Assembly: GCA_016182785.1 (NCBI GenBank)
Contig: JACPFU010000040.1
Coordinates: forward strand, 1 to 51,109
Origin: Lysobacterales bacterium
GTDB taxonomy: Bacteria; Pseudomonadota; Gammaproteobacteria; Xanthomonadales; Ahniellaceae
Reading direction: 5' to 3'
DNA: 51,109 nucleotides
In this document: one piece after another, positions 27,380-35,293 of the stretch
How positions within the stretch are numbered: the stretch's first letter is position 1
Layout of the letters: the number at the start of each line of letters is the position of its first letter
Notes under the pieces: model-generated
The model's input: only the letters and a program-made list of their open reading frames with translations
What the model was told of the DNA's origin: nothing
The model's database searches: none
Position numbers and translations under genes: made by a program

Positions 27380-28282
27380 CTAGCCGCGGGCCGCCCGCGC
27401 GTGCTGCGCGACCCGCCTTGCGAACTCGTCACTGAGCGCATCCGGAAGGTCGTGACCCCAGCCGAGCAGGGGGTGCAGGCGCGATTGCGGGATGACGCGT
27501 GCGAGCTGTTCGCCGTGGGCGAGCGGCACCAGCGCATCGTGTGTGCCATGCAGGATCAGGGTCGGCGTGGCGAGGTGGCGCAAGCGCTCGCTGCGATCGC
27601 CGTCGCCGATGATCGCGGCCAGCTGGCGCGAGACACCGCTGCCGGTCGCGGCCCGCCGCAGGCCGGCTTCGGCGCGGCGTATCAGCTCGGCGCGCGGCAT
27701 CGGATGGGCCGGGCTGCCGATGCGCTCGAACAGGCGCACCCAGTAGTCGATCGCGGCATCGACGCTGACGCGCTTGCGCGGCCGCGACAGCATCAGGCGC
27801 AACACCGAGGCCGCCGGCAGCGGCAGGCCGAGGCGGCCGCTGCTGGTCGACATCAGGGTCAGCGAACGCAGCCGGGGCGCGTGCCGCAGCGCCAGGTGCT
27901 GCGCGATCATGCCGCCCATCGAAATGCCGAGCACATGCGCGCGCTCGATGCCGAGATGATCGAGCAGCGCGACGCCATCGTCGGCCAAGTCGGCCAGCGT
28001 GTACGGCAGTCGCATCGGCCGCCCGAACAGACGACGCGCGACCACCTGCGCCAGCGCCGGCTCGCCGTGCGCGTCGTAGCGCGTGCTCAGGCCGCTGTCG
28101 CGGTTGTCGAAACTGATCACGCGAAAGCCCTGGCGCGCGAATGCGTCGAGCAGCGACACCGGCCAGGCGATGCGCTGCATGCCGAGACCCATGATCAGCA
28201 GCAACGGCTCGCCGGCGTCGGGCCCGTGCACGGCGTACTCGATCTCGACGTCGCCGCGACGCAACAGCCCGCAGCCGTCCAT
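27380..28282 (-). CDS. alpha/beta-hydrolase
   Basis: A 300-residue alpha/beta-hydrolase. The nucleophile elbow is G119-I-S121-M-G123; the oxyanion region is LLLIMGLGMQ, followed by VISFDNRDSGLST, a segment typical of the esterase/aclacinomycin methylesterase-like group. The acid is probably the Asp in HGTHDALVPL and the base the His in LGWGHDLP. Substrate unknown. The ATG lies 1 base after the stop of the channel gene, so the two are co-transcribed and probably coupled. An upstream extension of 39 codons would overlap the channel gene in another frame and has no family support. Confidence 0.9.
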   Translation of the reverse strand: MDGCGLLRRGDVEIEYAVHGPDAGEPLLLIMGLGMQRIAWPVSLLDAFARQGFRVISFDNRDSGLSTRYDAHGEPALAQVVARRLFGRPMRLPYTLADLADDGVALLDHLGIERAHVLGISMGGMIAQHLALRHAPRLRSLTLMSTSSGRLGLPLPAASVLRLMLSRPRKRVSVDAAIDYWVRLFERIGSPAHPMPRAELIRRAEAGLRRAATGSGVSRQLAAIIGDGDRSERLRHLATPTLILHGTHDALVPLAHGEQLARVIPQSRLHPLLGWGHDLPDALSDEFARRVAQHARAARG

Positions 28283-28283
28283 C

Positions 28284-30194
28284 TCAATCCTCGGCCAGCA
28301 CGATGATCTGGTCGGCGGCGTGGAAGGCCACGGCCTCGGACTTCTTCGGGTTGACGCGCACGCCGAAGCCGCGGTCCTTGTCCTGCGCCTGCGCGGCAAT
28401 GCGATAGCCGATCGCGGTCTCGCCGCGCAGCGCCGCCGCTTCCAGCAGGGTATGGAAATCGACCGGCACGCCGGGGCGGATGTAGTCGCCGATCGGGCGG
28501 ATGTAGATCTCCGAGCCTTCGGCGCTGAACAGCACGCGGAACACCTTGTCCAGGTGCTTGTTCTCGGACAGCTGCGCCAGCATCAGGCTCACCAGCTTGT
28601 CGCTGACGATGAAGTCGTCGGCCTTCGCGACCTGGGCCAGCGCGCGATTGCGCAGGTCCATCATCTCGCTGACGATCGACAGGTCGCGGCCGGCGGCGTC
28701 GGCGATCGCGCGCAGGTGCAGCAGGGCGATCAGGGTCTTGGCATCGGCTTCCTGAATCGGCAGCTCGTTGTAGCTGAGCAGGATGATGTGCGCGTAGTCG
28801 CAGACACCGAGCTTGTCGAGCGTCGCGCGGTCGCCGATGTCGCCGGCGGCGAAGCGGATGCGCAGGCGCTGCATCGACTTCGACAGGGCGACCAGCGCTT
28901 CGCGCGAACCTTCTCGTTCGCACAGCACCACCAGCTCGGAGCCGGGCGCGACGTACTGGTCGAGCTCGCGCACGGTTGCGGTCGCCTTCTCGTTCCAGCC
29001 GAGCACGAGGATGCGCTCGGGTGTCGCCACGCGCTCCGGCTTCGGCACGATCACGCCGCGATTCGGCTTCGGCGGCGCACTCTTGCCGAGCACGATGGTG
29101 TCGTCGTCCTCGCTGATCGCGATCACCTGGTCGCCGGCACCGATCACGCAGTCCATCGGCGGATTGACCAGCGCTTCGCCATCCGCACGCATCAGCCCGA
29201 TCAGCGCCGATTCCTCGTACGCACCGAGCGCCTCGCGATAGCGCTTGCCGACCAGCGCCGGCTCTTCCTTGAAGTAGATCTCGGCACCGTCGAAGTCGAG
29301 CAGTTCGGTGTAGACCACGCTCAGGCCGGACTGCCGGCAGGTCTGCGCGGTGACGCGTGCAATCAGGTCCTCGCCCTGCACGTAGATCGCCTCGCCATTG
29401 CCGACCAGCGCCGCGGCCTCGAGGTTCTTGGCGTCGCGGATCTCGCCGACGATGTGGTAAGGCTCGGCCTTGCGCTCGGGATTGTTGGTGATCGCGAGCA
29501 CCGACTTGATCACGTGGATGTCCGGGTTGTCCTCTTCCGGCGCCAGCACGATGATCGAACGCGCGCCGTGCGGATCGACCACGGCCAGATCGTCCAGATC
29601 GAGCGGATCGCCGCTGCGGCAGATGATGCGGGTGTTGCCGGTGCTCGCGAACTTGGCCTTGATGTCGTCTTCCATCTCGACCTTGTCGCGGTCGGCGAGG
29701 ATGACGATGCAGGGTCGCTTCTGGTTGGCGTTGGCGATGATCAACTCGCCGATGATCGAGTAGACCTTGCTCGACCAGCCGAGGATCAGGGTGTGCTCGC
29801 GCTCGATCACGCGCGAGCGGCCCTTGCGCAGTTCGGTCAGGCGCGACTCCAGCCCGGAGGTGATGGTGCCGATCAGGATCGAGACCAGGAAGATGCCGGC
29901 GATGGTCACGATCAGCATCAGCACGCGCAGCACCCAGCCGCTGTCGCCGGCCAGGTTGCCGGCATCGAGCGAGTGCATCAGCCCCTGCCAGGCACCTTCG
30001 ATGAAGCCGTAGCGGGTACTCGGGTCGGCGGGGTCCTGGCCAACGCCAAGCACGACCAGCGCCAGCGCCGCGACCAGCACGACCAGGGTCGAGATCAGCG
30101 CCAGCCAGGCGATGATCGCGATCGCGCCGCGCGACAGCGTGTTCTCGAAGCGGTAGCGCAGACGGTCGCGCAAAGTGATCGAATGCTCCGACAT
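28284..30194 (-). CDS. CASTOR/POLLUX-like ion channel protein with RCK-type domains
   Basis: A 636-residue membrane protein related to the plant CASTOR/POLLUX (SYM8) nuclear ion channels and their bacterial homologues. Two hydrophobic segments (about 25-50 and 86-112) flank a stretch that could hold the pore helix. The soluble part has two Rossmann-like RCK/TrkA-N modules: the first after HTLILGWSSKVYSIIGEL (about 132-150) and a second after RILVLGWNEKATATVREL (about 380-400), consistent with gating by a ligand such as Ca2+ or a nucleotide. Ion specificity cannot be read from the sequence. It heads a same-strand run with the alpha/beta-hydrolase and is divergent from the DUF3014 gene over a 138-base region. 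Confidence 0.87.
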   Translation of the reverse strand: MSEHSITLRDRLRYRFENTLSRGAIAIIAWLALISTLVVLVAALALVVLGVGQDPADPSTRYGFIEGAWQGLMHSLDAGNLAGDSGWVLRVLMLIVTIAGIFLVSILIGTITSGLESRLTELRKGRSRVIEREHTLILGWSSKVYSIIGELIIANANQKRPCIVILADRDKVEMEDDIKAKFASTGNTRIICRSGDPLDLDDLAVVDPHGARSIIVLAPEEDNPDIHVIKSVLAITNNPERKAEPYHIVGEIRDAKNLEAAALVGNGEAIYVQGEDLIARVTAQTCRQSGLSVVYTELLDFDGAEIYFKEEPALVGKRYREALGAYEESALIGLMRADGEALVNPPMDCVIGAGDQVIAISEDDDTIVLGKSAPPKPNRGVIVPKPERVATPERILVLGWNEKATATVRELDQYVAPGSELVVLCEREGSREALVALSKSMQRLRIRFAAGDIGDRATLDKLGVCDYAHIILLSYNELPIQEADAKTLIALLHLRAIADAAGRDLSIVSEMMDLRNRALAQVAKADDFIVSDKLVSLMLAQLSENKHLDKVFRVLFSAEGSEIYIRPIGDYIRPGVPVDFHTLLEAAALRGETAIGYRIAAQAQDKDRGFGVRVNPKKSEAVAFHAADQIIVLAED

Positions 30195-30332
30195 GCTTGC
30201 CCCCGGGAAGGAAAGTCGCGACCTTAGCGGGCGCGCCGGGCTTCAGGCCAGAGCGCGACCGCGAATGCGGCCCGCGTTCAGCCGCCACGGCGCAGATTGC
30301 CAGGCATCAGCGCCGCCCCCGAGGAGAGCAGG

Positions 30333-31205
30333 ATGGACCAGGAACGCAACCCGCTGCTGCGCATGCTGGCGATCGCCGGCGTGCTCGCCGCCCTCGGCGG
30401 CGGTGCCTGGTACCTGCTGGATCGACCCCCAACCCGCCCGGTACCGCCGCCGGCGGTTCCGCAGGCCGTCGAGCCGGCAACGACGCCGCAGGCAGCGCAG
30501 TATCCGGTCGAGGCGATCGAGCAGGCGCTGGCGCCGCAGCCGGGCGATCCGCTGCCCGACCTGTTCGGCAGCGACGGCTACGTGCTCGATGCGCTGAACG
30601 CGCTGTTCGCGCATCCGCAACTGGCGCAGTGGTTGGTGCCGGAACACCTGATCGCGCGCTTCGTCGCGTTCGTCGATGCGGCGCCGAACCGCAAGGTGTC
30701 GATGAACCTGTGGCCGGCCAAGCCGGTGTCCGGCAAGTTCTTCGTGCAGGAACAGGATGCGCGCAGCGTGATCGGCGCCGCCAACAGCGCGCGCTACGAC
30801 GCCCACGTCGCCGCGCTCACCGGCGTCGACACCGCCGCCGCGGTAGCGCTGTACCTGCGCCTGTACCCGCTGATGCAGCAGGCGTACCGCGAACTCGGCT
30901 ATCCGCAGGGCCACTTCAACGACCGCTTCGTCGTCGTGCTCGACCACCTGATCGCCGCGCCGGAACCGCCCGCGCCGGTGGCCGTGGCGCTGAACGACAA
31001 GGGCACCTGGGAATACGTCGACGGCGAACTCGAAGCCGCCTCCGCCGGCCAGAAATTCCTGATGCGCATGGGCACGCAGCACGAGGCCGCGGTCAAGGCC
31101 AAGCTGCGCGAATTCCGCACCGCCCTCGCCGGCGCCGGAAAACGGGGTCAGAGTGCATTTCCCCCGCGGGAATCCGCTGCTTCCGGGTCAGGAAATGCAC
31201 TCTGA
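30333..31205 (+). CDS. DUF3014 membrane-anchored protein, C-terminus altered by a REP element
   Basis: A 290-residue protein of the DUF3014 family (function unknown). A short cytoplasmic N-terminus, one transmembrane helix (about 10-28) and a Pro/Ala-rich linker precede a periplasmic helical domain. Family segments include LPDLFGSDG, FFVQEQDARSVIGAANSARYD, and RELGYPQGHFNDR. Translation continues past the normal end (about KAKLREFRTAL) into a REP palindrome, so the last 20 or so residues (RGQSAFPPRESAASGSGNA) come from repeat DNA. Start at 30333 because GGAGAGCAGG lies just upstream and the Met precedes the helix. Confidence 0.85.
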   Translation: MDQERNPLLRMLAIAGVLAALGGGAWYLLDRPPTRPVPPPAVPQAVEPATTPQAAQYPVEAIEQALAPQPGDPLPDLFGSDGYVLDALNALFAHPQLAQWLVPEHLIARFVAFVDAAPNRKVSMNLWPAKPVSGKFFVQEQDARSVIGAANSARYDAHVAALTGVDTAAAVALYLRLYPLMQQAYRELGYPQGHFNDRFVVVLDHLIAAPEPPAPVAVALNDKGTWEYVDGELEAASAGQKFLMRMGTQHEAAVKAKLREFRTALAGAGKRGQSAFPPRESAASGSGNAL

Positions 31206-31215
31206 CCCCGTTTTC
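31138..31215. repeat. REP palindrome pair, copy 1
   Basis: A perfect 25-base inverted repeat: arms 31138-31162 and 31191-31215, core ACGGGGTCAGAGTGCATT, with a 28-base loop. Sequences with GGGGTCAGAGTGCATTT are widespread as REP/REPIN elements in xanthomonads and related bacteria and are thought to be mobilised by RAYT transposases. The left arm lies inside the 3' end of the DUF3014 frame, the right arm contains its stop codon and an ATG usable by the next gene. No RAYT gene is in the window. Confidence 0.9.
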
Positions 31216-31518
31216 GCGAGCGCCGATGCGGCCCGCGGCGCGATCATCGCGCTGATCGCGCTGCTGCTCGCCTGGCTGCCGCAGCTTCCGAACGCACCGA
31301 TCGCTTCGCCCACGCTGCTGCTCGGCCTCGGCCTGGCGCTGCAGGTACTCGGGCTCGCGGCACGCTTCGCACTGCGCTGGCTCGAACGCAACCGCGGCCT
31401 CGACGGCCTGCTGCCGGTCGCCGCCCACGTCGGCGCCATCGCCCGCGACGGCCTCACCGTCCTGCTCGTCGCGGTCGCGCTGTTCCAGGGCATCAGCGCG
31501 CGCATCGCGGCGGTGTGA
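31153..31518 (+). CDS. small membrane protein of unknown function, start within REP DNA
   Basis: An up-to-121-residue hydrophobic protein with probable transmembrane segments at about 28-45, 50-68 and 95-115 (from the GTG at 31153), and basic loops (LRWLERNRG). The only possible starts, GTG 31153 and ATG 31195, lie in the REP palindrome, and its TGA directly precedes the second REP copy, so the gene is framed by repeats. The original 5' end may have been replaced. No family recognised. The hydrophobic pattern is sustained and argues for real coding, but expression is uncertain because neither start has a convincing ribosome-binding site. Confidence 0.5.
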   Translation: MHFPRGNPLLPGQEMHSDPVFASADAARGAIIALIALLLAWLPQLPNAPIASPTLLLGLGLALQVLGLAARFALRWLERNRGLDGLLPVAAHVGAIARDGLTVLLVAVALFQGISARIAAV

Positions 31519-31614
31519 GAAAACGGGGTCAGAGTGCATTTCCTGACCCAGGAACGGCGAATTCATACCTTGCCTGGGAAATGCATTCTGACCCCGTTTT
31601 CTGACCCCGTTTTC
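31519..31614. repeat. REP palindrome pair, copy 2, with partial tail duplication
   Basis: Left arm 31519-31543 and right arm 31577-31601, the same 25-base unit as copy 1, with one mismatch (CATTCTG instead of CACTCTG in the right arm) and a 33-base loop. The tail CTGACCCCGTTTTC is then repeated at 31601-31614. The stop codon of the FkbM-type gene on the minus strand (31613-31615) overlaps this duplicated tail. Together with copy 1 it brackets the small membrane protein gene. Confidence 0.88.
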
Positions 31615-32494
31615 AACCCCGCCGAGCGAGCAGCAGATCGAGTTCCTGTTCGCTTTCGCGGGCGAGGAAGGCGCGCAGTTCGTCGGGGCCGAAGCGGCGC
31701 AGTCCGCGCTTGATCGAGTGGCAGTGCGGGAAGCGGGAGATTAGGGCGAGGAAGCGGTCGCGCGCGGCGGGTTCGAGCGGCACGCTGCGCACTTCGATCA
31801 TGGCCGCGTCGACGCGTTCCCACAGCGCGTCCGGCATGGTGTTGGCGATGCGGATGTCGTGGCCCTGGGTGTCGGACTTCCAGACCAGGCGCACGTCCGC
31901 CGGCAGCGCGGCGAGCAAGGCCTCGCCGAAGCGGTGCCCATCGACCAGGCGCACGAGTCGGCGTTGCAGATCGCCCTGGGCGCGCAGCCTCGCGCCCGGT
32001 GCGAGCGAGATGTCGCCGGCGTTGCGCGCACCGCGGAACAGCTCGGCCTCGCCGTCGGCATCGGACAGCGCCGCTTCGTGCGTGCGCACGCCGGCGAACG
32101 GCGCCAGGTTGTGTGCGAGCAGGGCGTGGTTGTGCGGATCGGGCTCGAAGCAGTCGGCGCCGACGAACGGCGCGGCGGGCGCCGCGAGCAGTTGCCGGCT
32201 GACCAGGCCCGCGTTCGCGCCGACGTCGATCAGGTGGTAGCGCTGACCTGGTGCGAGGCGCGCGCGCAGCAACTCGCAGTGTTCGTCGTGCCAGTGGCCG
32301 AAGGCGAGCGTGCGCGGGCCGATCACTTGATCCATCGCCAGCTTCACCGTGCTCTCTCCATGGTGCAACGGCGAGCCCGGCGGCGGCAGCCAGACCAGTT
32401 CGCGAATGTCGGCCTGCGCCAGCAACGCGCGGATCAGCGCGCGCCGACGCCGCGCAGCCAGGCCGGCCAACAGCTGCGACCAAGCGCCGCTCAT
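31613..32494 (-). CDS. FkbM-family SAM-dependent methyltransferase
   Basis: A 293-residue methyltransferase of the FkbM type, usually O-methylating sugars or polyketides. The SAM site is YHLIDVGANAGLVSRQL (about 86-102), followed by the acidic FEPDPHNHALLAHNL strand-helix, and the KSDTQGHDIRI motif near 208-218 is the second family hallmark. Start at 32494 gives an ATGA overlap with the amidohydrolase stop, so both are one unit. Its stop codon is supplied by the edge of a REP repeat, so the extreme C-terminus may have been trimmed. Confidence 0.87.
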   Translation of the reverse strand: MSGAWSQLLAGLAARRRRALIRALLAQADIRELVWLPPPGSPLHHGESTVKLAMDQVIGPRTLAFGHWHDEHCELLRARLAPGQRYHLIDVGANAGLVSRQLLAAPAAPFVGADCFEPDPHNHALLAHNLAPFAGVRTHEAALSDADGEAELFRGARNAGDISLAPGARLRAQGDLQRRLVRLVDGHRFGEALLAALPADVRLVWKSDTQGHDIRIANTMPDALWERVDAAMIEVRSVPLEPAARDRFLALISRFPHCHSIKRGLRRFGPDELRAFLARESEQELDLLLARRG

Positions 32495-34155
32495 GGCGCG
32501 GTCCGCAGGTACACGCGCTCGCCGCCGAGCCAGGTCTGCAGCACGCGGGTGCGCAGGATCAACGGCGCCGGCACGCGCATCGGGTCCTGGTCGAGCACGA
32601 CGAAATCGGCACGCTTGCCCGCTTCGAGCGAGCCGACCTCGTGCTCCATGAACGCGGCCTGCGCCGGCCAGATCGTCATCGACCGCAATGCTTCCTCGCG
32701 ACGCATGCGCTGCTCCGGATGCCAGCCGCCCGCGGGCCAGTCCTTCGCGTCCTGGCGCGAGATGGCGGCATGGAACGAGATCAGCGGATCGGGCAGCTCG
32801 ACCGGCAGGTCGGAGCCGTTCGGGATGATCACGCCGCTGTCGAGCAGCGAGCGCCAAGCGTAGGCGCCGAGTTCGCGCGTCGGCCCGACGCGCGCCCCGG
32901 CCCAGTACATGTCGCTGGTCTGGTGGCTGGCCTGCATGCTCGGGATCACGCCGAGCTCGGCAAAGCGGGCGATGTCGTCCGGGTGCAGGATCTGCGCGTG
33001 TTCGATGCGGAAGCGGTGGTCGGCGACCGGCACCGCGTCGAGCGCGACGGCGAGTTCGTCGAGCACCACCCGGTTGGCGCGGTCACCGATGGCATGGGTG
33101 TTGACCTGGAAGCCGGCGCGCAGCGCTTTCGTCGCCACCTCGCGCACACGCCCCGGCGGCAGCGTCGCCAGGCCCGAATGTCCCGGCGCATCGGCATACG
33201 GTTCGAGCAGCCAGGCACCGCGCGAACCGAGCGCGCCGTCGGCCGAGAGCTTGATCGAACGCAGCCACAGGCGACCGTCGTGCAGGCCATTCTGCACACC
33301 GCGCTTGAGCGCCCAGTCGATGTCGGCATCGCTGCCGACGACCATCACGTAGTTGCGAATGCCGAAGCGCTGTTCGCGCGCCAGAGCTTCGTACACGGCG
33401 ATGAGCTCGCGCGACACCCCGGCATCGTGGATGCCGGTGAGGCCGAAGCGCTGCAACTCGGTGATCGCGCGCAGCACGGCGTCGCGCAGCTCGGCATCGC
33501 TCGCTGCCGGCATCACCTTCGCGACCTGGTCGATGGCGTTGTCGACCAGCACGCCGCTCGGCTCGCCATCCGCACCGTGCTCGATGCGGCCGCCGCCCGG
33601 GTGCGGCGTGTCGCGCGTGATGCCGGCGGCGGCAAGGGCCGCGGCATTGACCAGCACCGCATGACCGTCGACACGTTCCAGCATCACCGGATGCGCCGGC
33701 AGCGCTTCGCTCAGCGCGGCATGGTCGGGAAAGCGCGTGTCGGCCCAGTCGTTCTGGTCCCAGCCACGGCCGACGATCCAGCGCCCAGCGGGCGTGCTGC
33801 GGGCGCGCTCGCGCACGCGTTCGATCACCGCCTGGTAGGACGTGGTGCCGCGCAGGTCGACCGTTTGCAGGCTCTGGCCGAGGCCGAGCAGGTGCGCATG
33901 CGCATCGATCATGCCGGGGATCACGCTGGCGCCATCGAGATCGAGCAGGCGCGTGCGCGGACCACGCAGGCTCATTGCCTCGCGCTCGCTGCCGACGAAC
34001 ACGATGCGCCCGGCGCGCACCGCCATCGCGCGCGCCAGCGGATGCCGCACATCGACGGTGTGGATGCGCGCATCGTGAACGATCAGGTCGGCCGGTGCGA
34101 TCGCGCCGAACGACCGGGAGGCAAACAGCAGCAGGGCAATGGCGAGCGCGCGCAT
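32491..34155 (-). CDS. exported YtcJ-like amidohydrolase
   Basis: A 554-residue metal-dependent amidohydrolase of the Amidohydro_3/YtcJ group with a signal peptide (MRALAIALLLFASRSFGA). Metal-binding and catalytic segments: DAHAHLLGLG (H-x-H, strand 1) near 77-86, SADGALGSRGAWL near 304-316, NTHAIGDRA near 353-361, FRIEHAQ near 382-388, and GSDLPVE near 450. Family members hydrolyse cyclic amides or N-substituted compounds, but this substrate is unknown. Start chosen at the Met before the signal peptide; upstream codons are not homologous. It overlaps the FkbM methyltransferase by 4 bases and is divergent from a small secreted protein. Confidence 0.9.
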   Translation of the reverse strand: MRALAIALLLFASRSFGAIAPADLIVHDARIHTVDVRHPLARAMAVRAGRIVFVGSEREAMSLRGPRTRLLDLDGASVIPGMIDAHAHLLGLGQSLQTVDLRGTTSYQAVIERVRERARSTPAGRWIVGRGWDQNDWADTRFPDHAALSEALPAHPVMLERVDGHAVLVNAAALAAAGITRDTPHPGGGRIEHGADGEPSGVLVDNAIDQVAKVMPAASDAELRDAVLRAITELQRFGLTGIHDAGVSRELIAVYEALAREQRFGIRNYVMVVGSDADIDWALKRGVQNGLHDGRLWLRSIKLSADGALGSRGAWLLEPYADAPGHSGLATLPPGRVREVATKALRAGFQVNTHAIGDRANRVVLDELAVALDAVPVADHRFRIEHAQILHPDDIARFAELGVIPSMQASHQTSDMYWAGARVGPTRELGAYAWRSLLDSGVIIPNGSDLPVELPDPLISFHAAISRQDAKDWPAGGWHPEQRMRREEALRSMTIWPAQAAFMEHEVGSLEAGKRADFVVLDQDPMRVPAPLILRTRVLQTWLGGERVYLRTAP

Positions 34156-34270
34156 GGGGCAACCGGTGGCAGGCAAACCGCGAGTATCGGGGCCGCGGCG
34201 CCCGGCGGCAACGCATTGCCGCAGCTCCGGCTGCGCGTAGCATGCGCGTCGGGTTTCGCGGAGAGACGGC

Positions 34271-34729
34271 ATGCGCGCACTGCTCATCGGCCTGGTGGTT
34301 TGCGGAGTGGCGACCGCGGCCACCGTCAGCGGCGACGTGGACTACGCCGGCGAACGCTGGCGCGCGGCGGACGCGATCGCCTACGCCTGCGAGGACGGCG
34401 GCACCTGCGTGGCGATCGCTGCGGCGCGCTTCGACCGCGCCGCATTCCTCGCCGACGGCGTGATCGACAGCGTCGATGTGCACGAGCACCAACCCGATGG
34501 CGCCCGCTACCTGGTGCTGAGCTTCGACGGCGAGGGCATCCTGCGCGACGTCGGTGCCTACGGCCCCACCGGCGGCAGCAACCAGAGCGACGAGTCGATG
34601 CTGGCGGCGTTCACGCTCGAAGCCTTCGCGGACGACCGCGTCGCCGGCGCGCTCGACTACGACTTCGCGGGCGACCGCATCCGCGTGCGCTTCGACACCA
34701 CGATCGAGGCCGCGGTCAGTTCGGAGTGA
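34271..34729 (+). CDS. small secreted protein of unknown function
   Basis: A 152-residue protein with a signal peptide (1-16, MRALLIGLVVCGVATA). The mature part is acidic, with a Cys pair in AYACEDGGTCVAIAAARFD and alternating beta-type segments (VDSVDVHEHQPDGARYLVLSF-type), suggesting a compact beta-rich periplasmic domain, possibly disulfide bonded. I do not recognise a family. GGAGAGACGG lies just before the start. Its last 14 bases overlap the convergent SPFH gene. Confidence 0.7.
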   Translation: MRALLIGLVVCGVATAATVSGDVDYAGERWRAADAIAYACEDGGTCVAIAAARFDRAAFLADGVIDSVDVHEHQPDGARYLVLSFDGEGILRDVGAYGPTGGSNQSDESMLAAFTLEAFADDRVAGALDYDFAGDRIRVRFDTTIEAAVSSE

Positions 34730-35186
34730 TCGCGAGTTCGAGCCGCGTCAGCAGGATGCCTTCGCTGCGCAGCACGCGGCGCAGGTCGTCGCGCAGGCAC
34801 TGGTTGCGCTCGGCCGGGGTGAGTTCGGCGAGCTGCGGCAGCGACCCGATCAGCTGCGTCAGCAATGCGTCGCGCACCTGCAGCGAAATCGCTTCGTCGG
34901 CGGCCTGGACGCGCTCGGCATCGAGCACCTGGAAGTAGGCACGACCGGAGACGCGCGCGGTGTGCGCGCCGGCATGCACGCGCCGCGGCGCCAGTTCGAG
35001 ATGGCGCCCGAGCAACGACACGCGGGTGGCGATGGCTTCGCCCGGCAGCAGCCAGTGCACGCCGGCGGGCAGCACGCCGGCGGGTCGACCAAAGCGCTGC
35101 AGGCGCGCCGCCTCGCCTTCGCGGACGCGCCGCAGGCTGGCCAGCAGGATCAGCGGCGTCGCAAGAACGGCAATCAGAAGCCACAT
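34716..35186 (-). CDS. short SPFH/Band-7-like protein
   Basis: A 156-residue protein: one N-terminal transmembrane segment (1-17) followed by a compact SPFH/Band 7-like domain, with REGEAARLQRFGRPAGVLPAGVHWLLPG near 22-50 matching the entry strand of the family (cf. the VPEGERGVVLRFG region) and a C-terminal amphipathic stretch ending LRRVLRSEGILLTRLELAIT. It lacks the long coiled-coil and oligomerisation tail of HflK, QmcA or stomatin, so it is at the small end of the family. A role in membrane scaffolding is inference from the family. It follows the rsuA gene on the same strand after 107 AT-richer bases. Confidence 0.7.
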   Translation of the reverse strand: MWLLIAVLATPLILLASLRRVREGEAARLQRFGRPAGVLPAGVHWLLPGEAIATRVSLLGRHLELAPRRVHAGAHTARVSGRAYFQVLDAERVQAADEAISLQVRDALLTQLIGSLPQLAELTPAERNQCLRDDLRRVLRSEGILLTRLELAITPN

Positions 35187-35197
35187 ATAAATCAGCC

Positions 35198-35232
35198 TCT
35201 TGCAAGATGTTCTTGAATCTACACCTCAAGAA
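35198..35232. promoter_or_regulatory. CTTG/CAAG palindromes upstream of the SPFH gene
   Basis: The 107-base gap before the SPFH gene is the most AT-rich intergenic piece here. It contains the perfect palindrome TCTTGCAAGA (35198-35207) and an inverted repeat TTCTTGA (35210-35216) / TCAAGAA (35226-35232). It probably holds the promoter of the minus-strand SPFH gene and a possible operator; I cannot define -10 and -35 boxes with confidence. It could also be the rsuA transcript end. Confidence 0.35.
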
Positions 35233-35293
35233 TGGCGGCAAGCAAGCTGATTGCGGCCCAGGTTCGGGCGCAAGGCGACGGATTGCCGGCAGT

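Noticed and set aside
31163..31190. Intrinsic terminator in REP copy 1
   Set aside because: The arms are long and symmetrical with no specific T-run placed after a short stem, and the same unit recurs 380 bases on, which fits a repeat element better, although it may still affect transcript ends.
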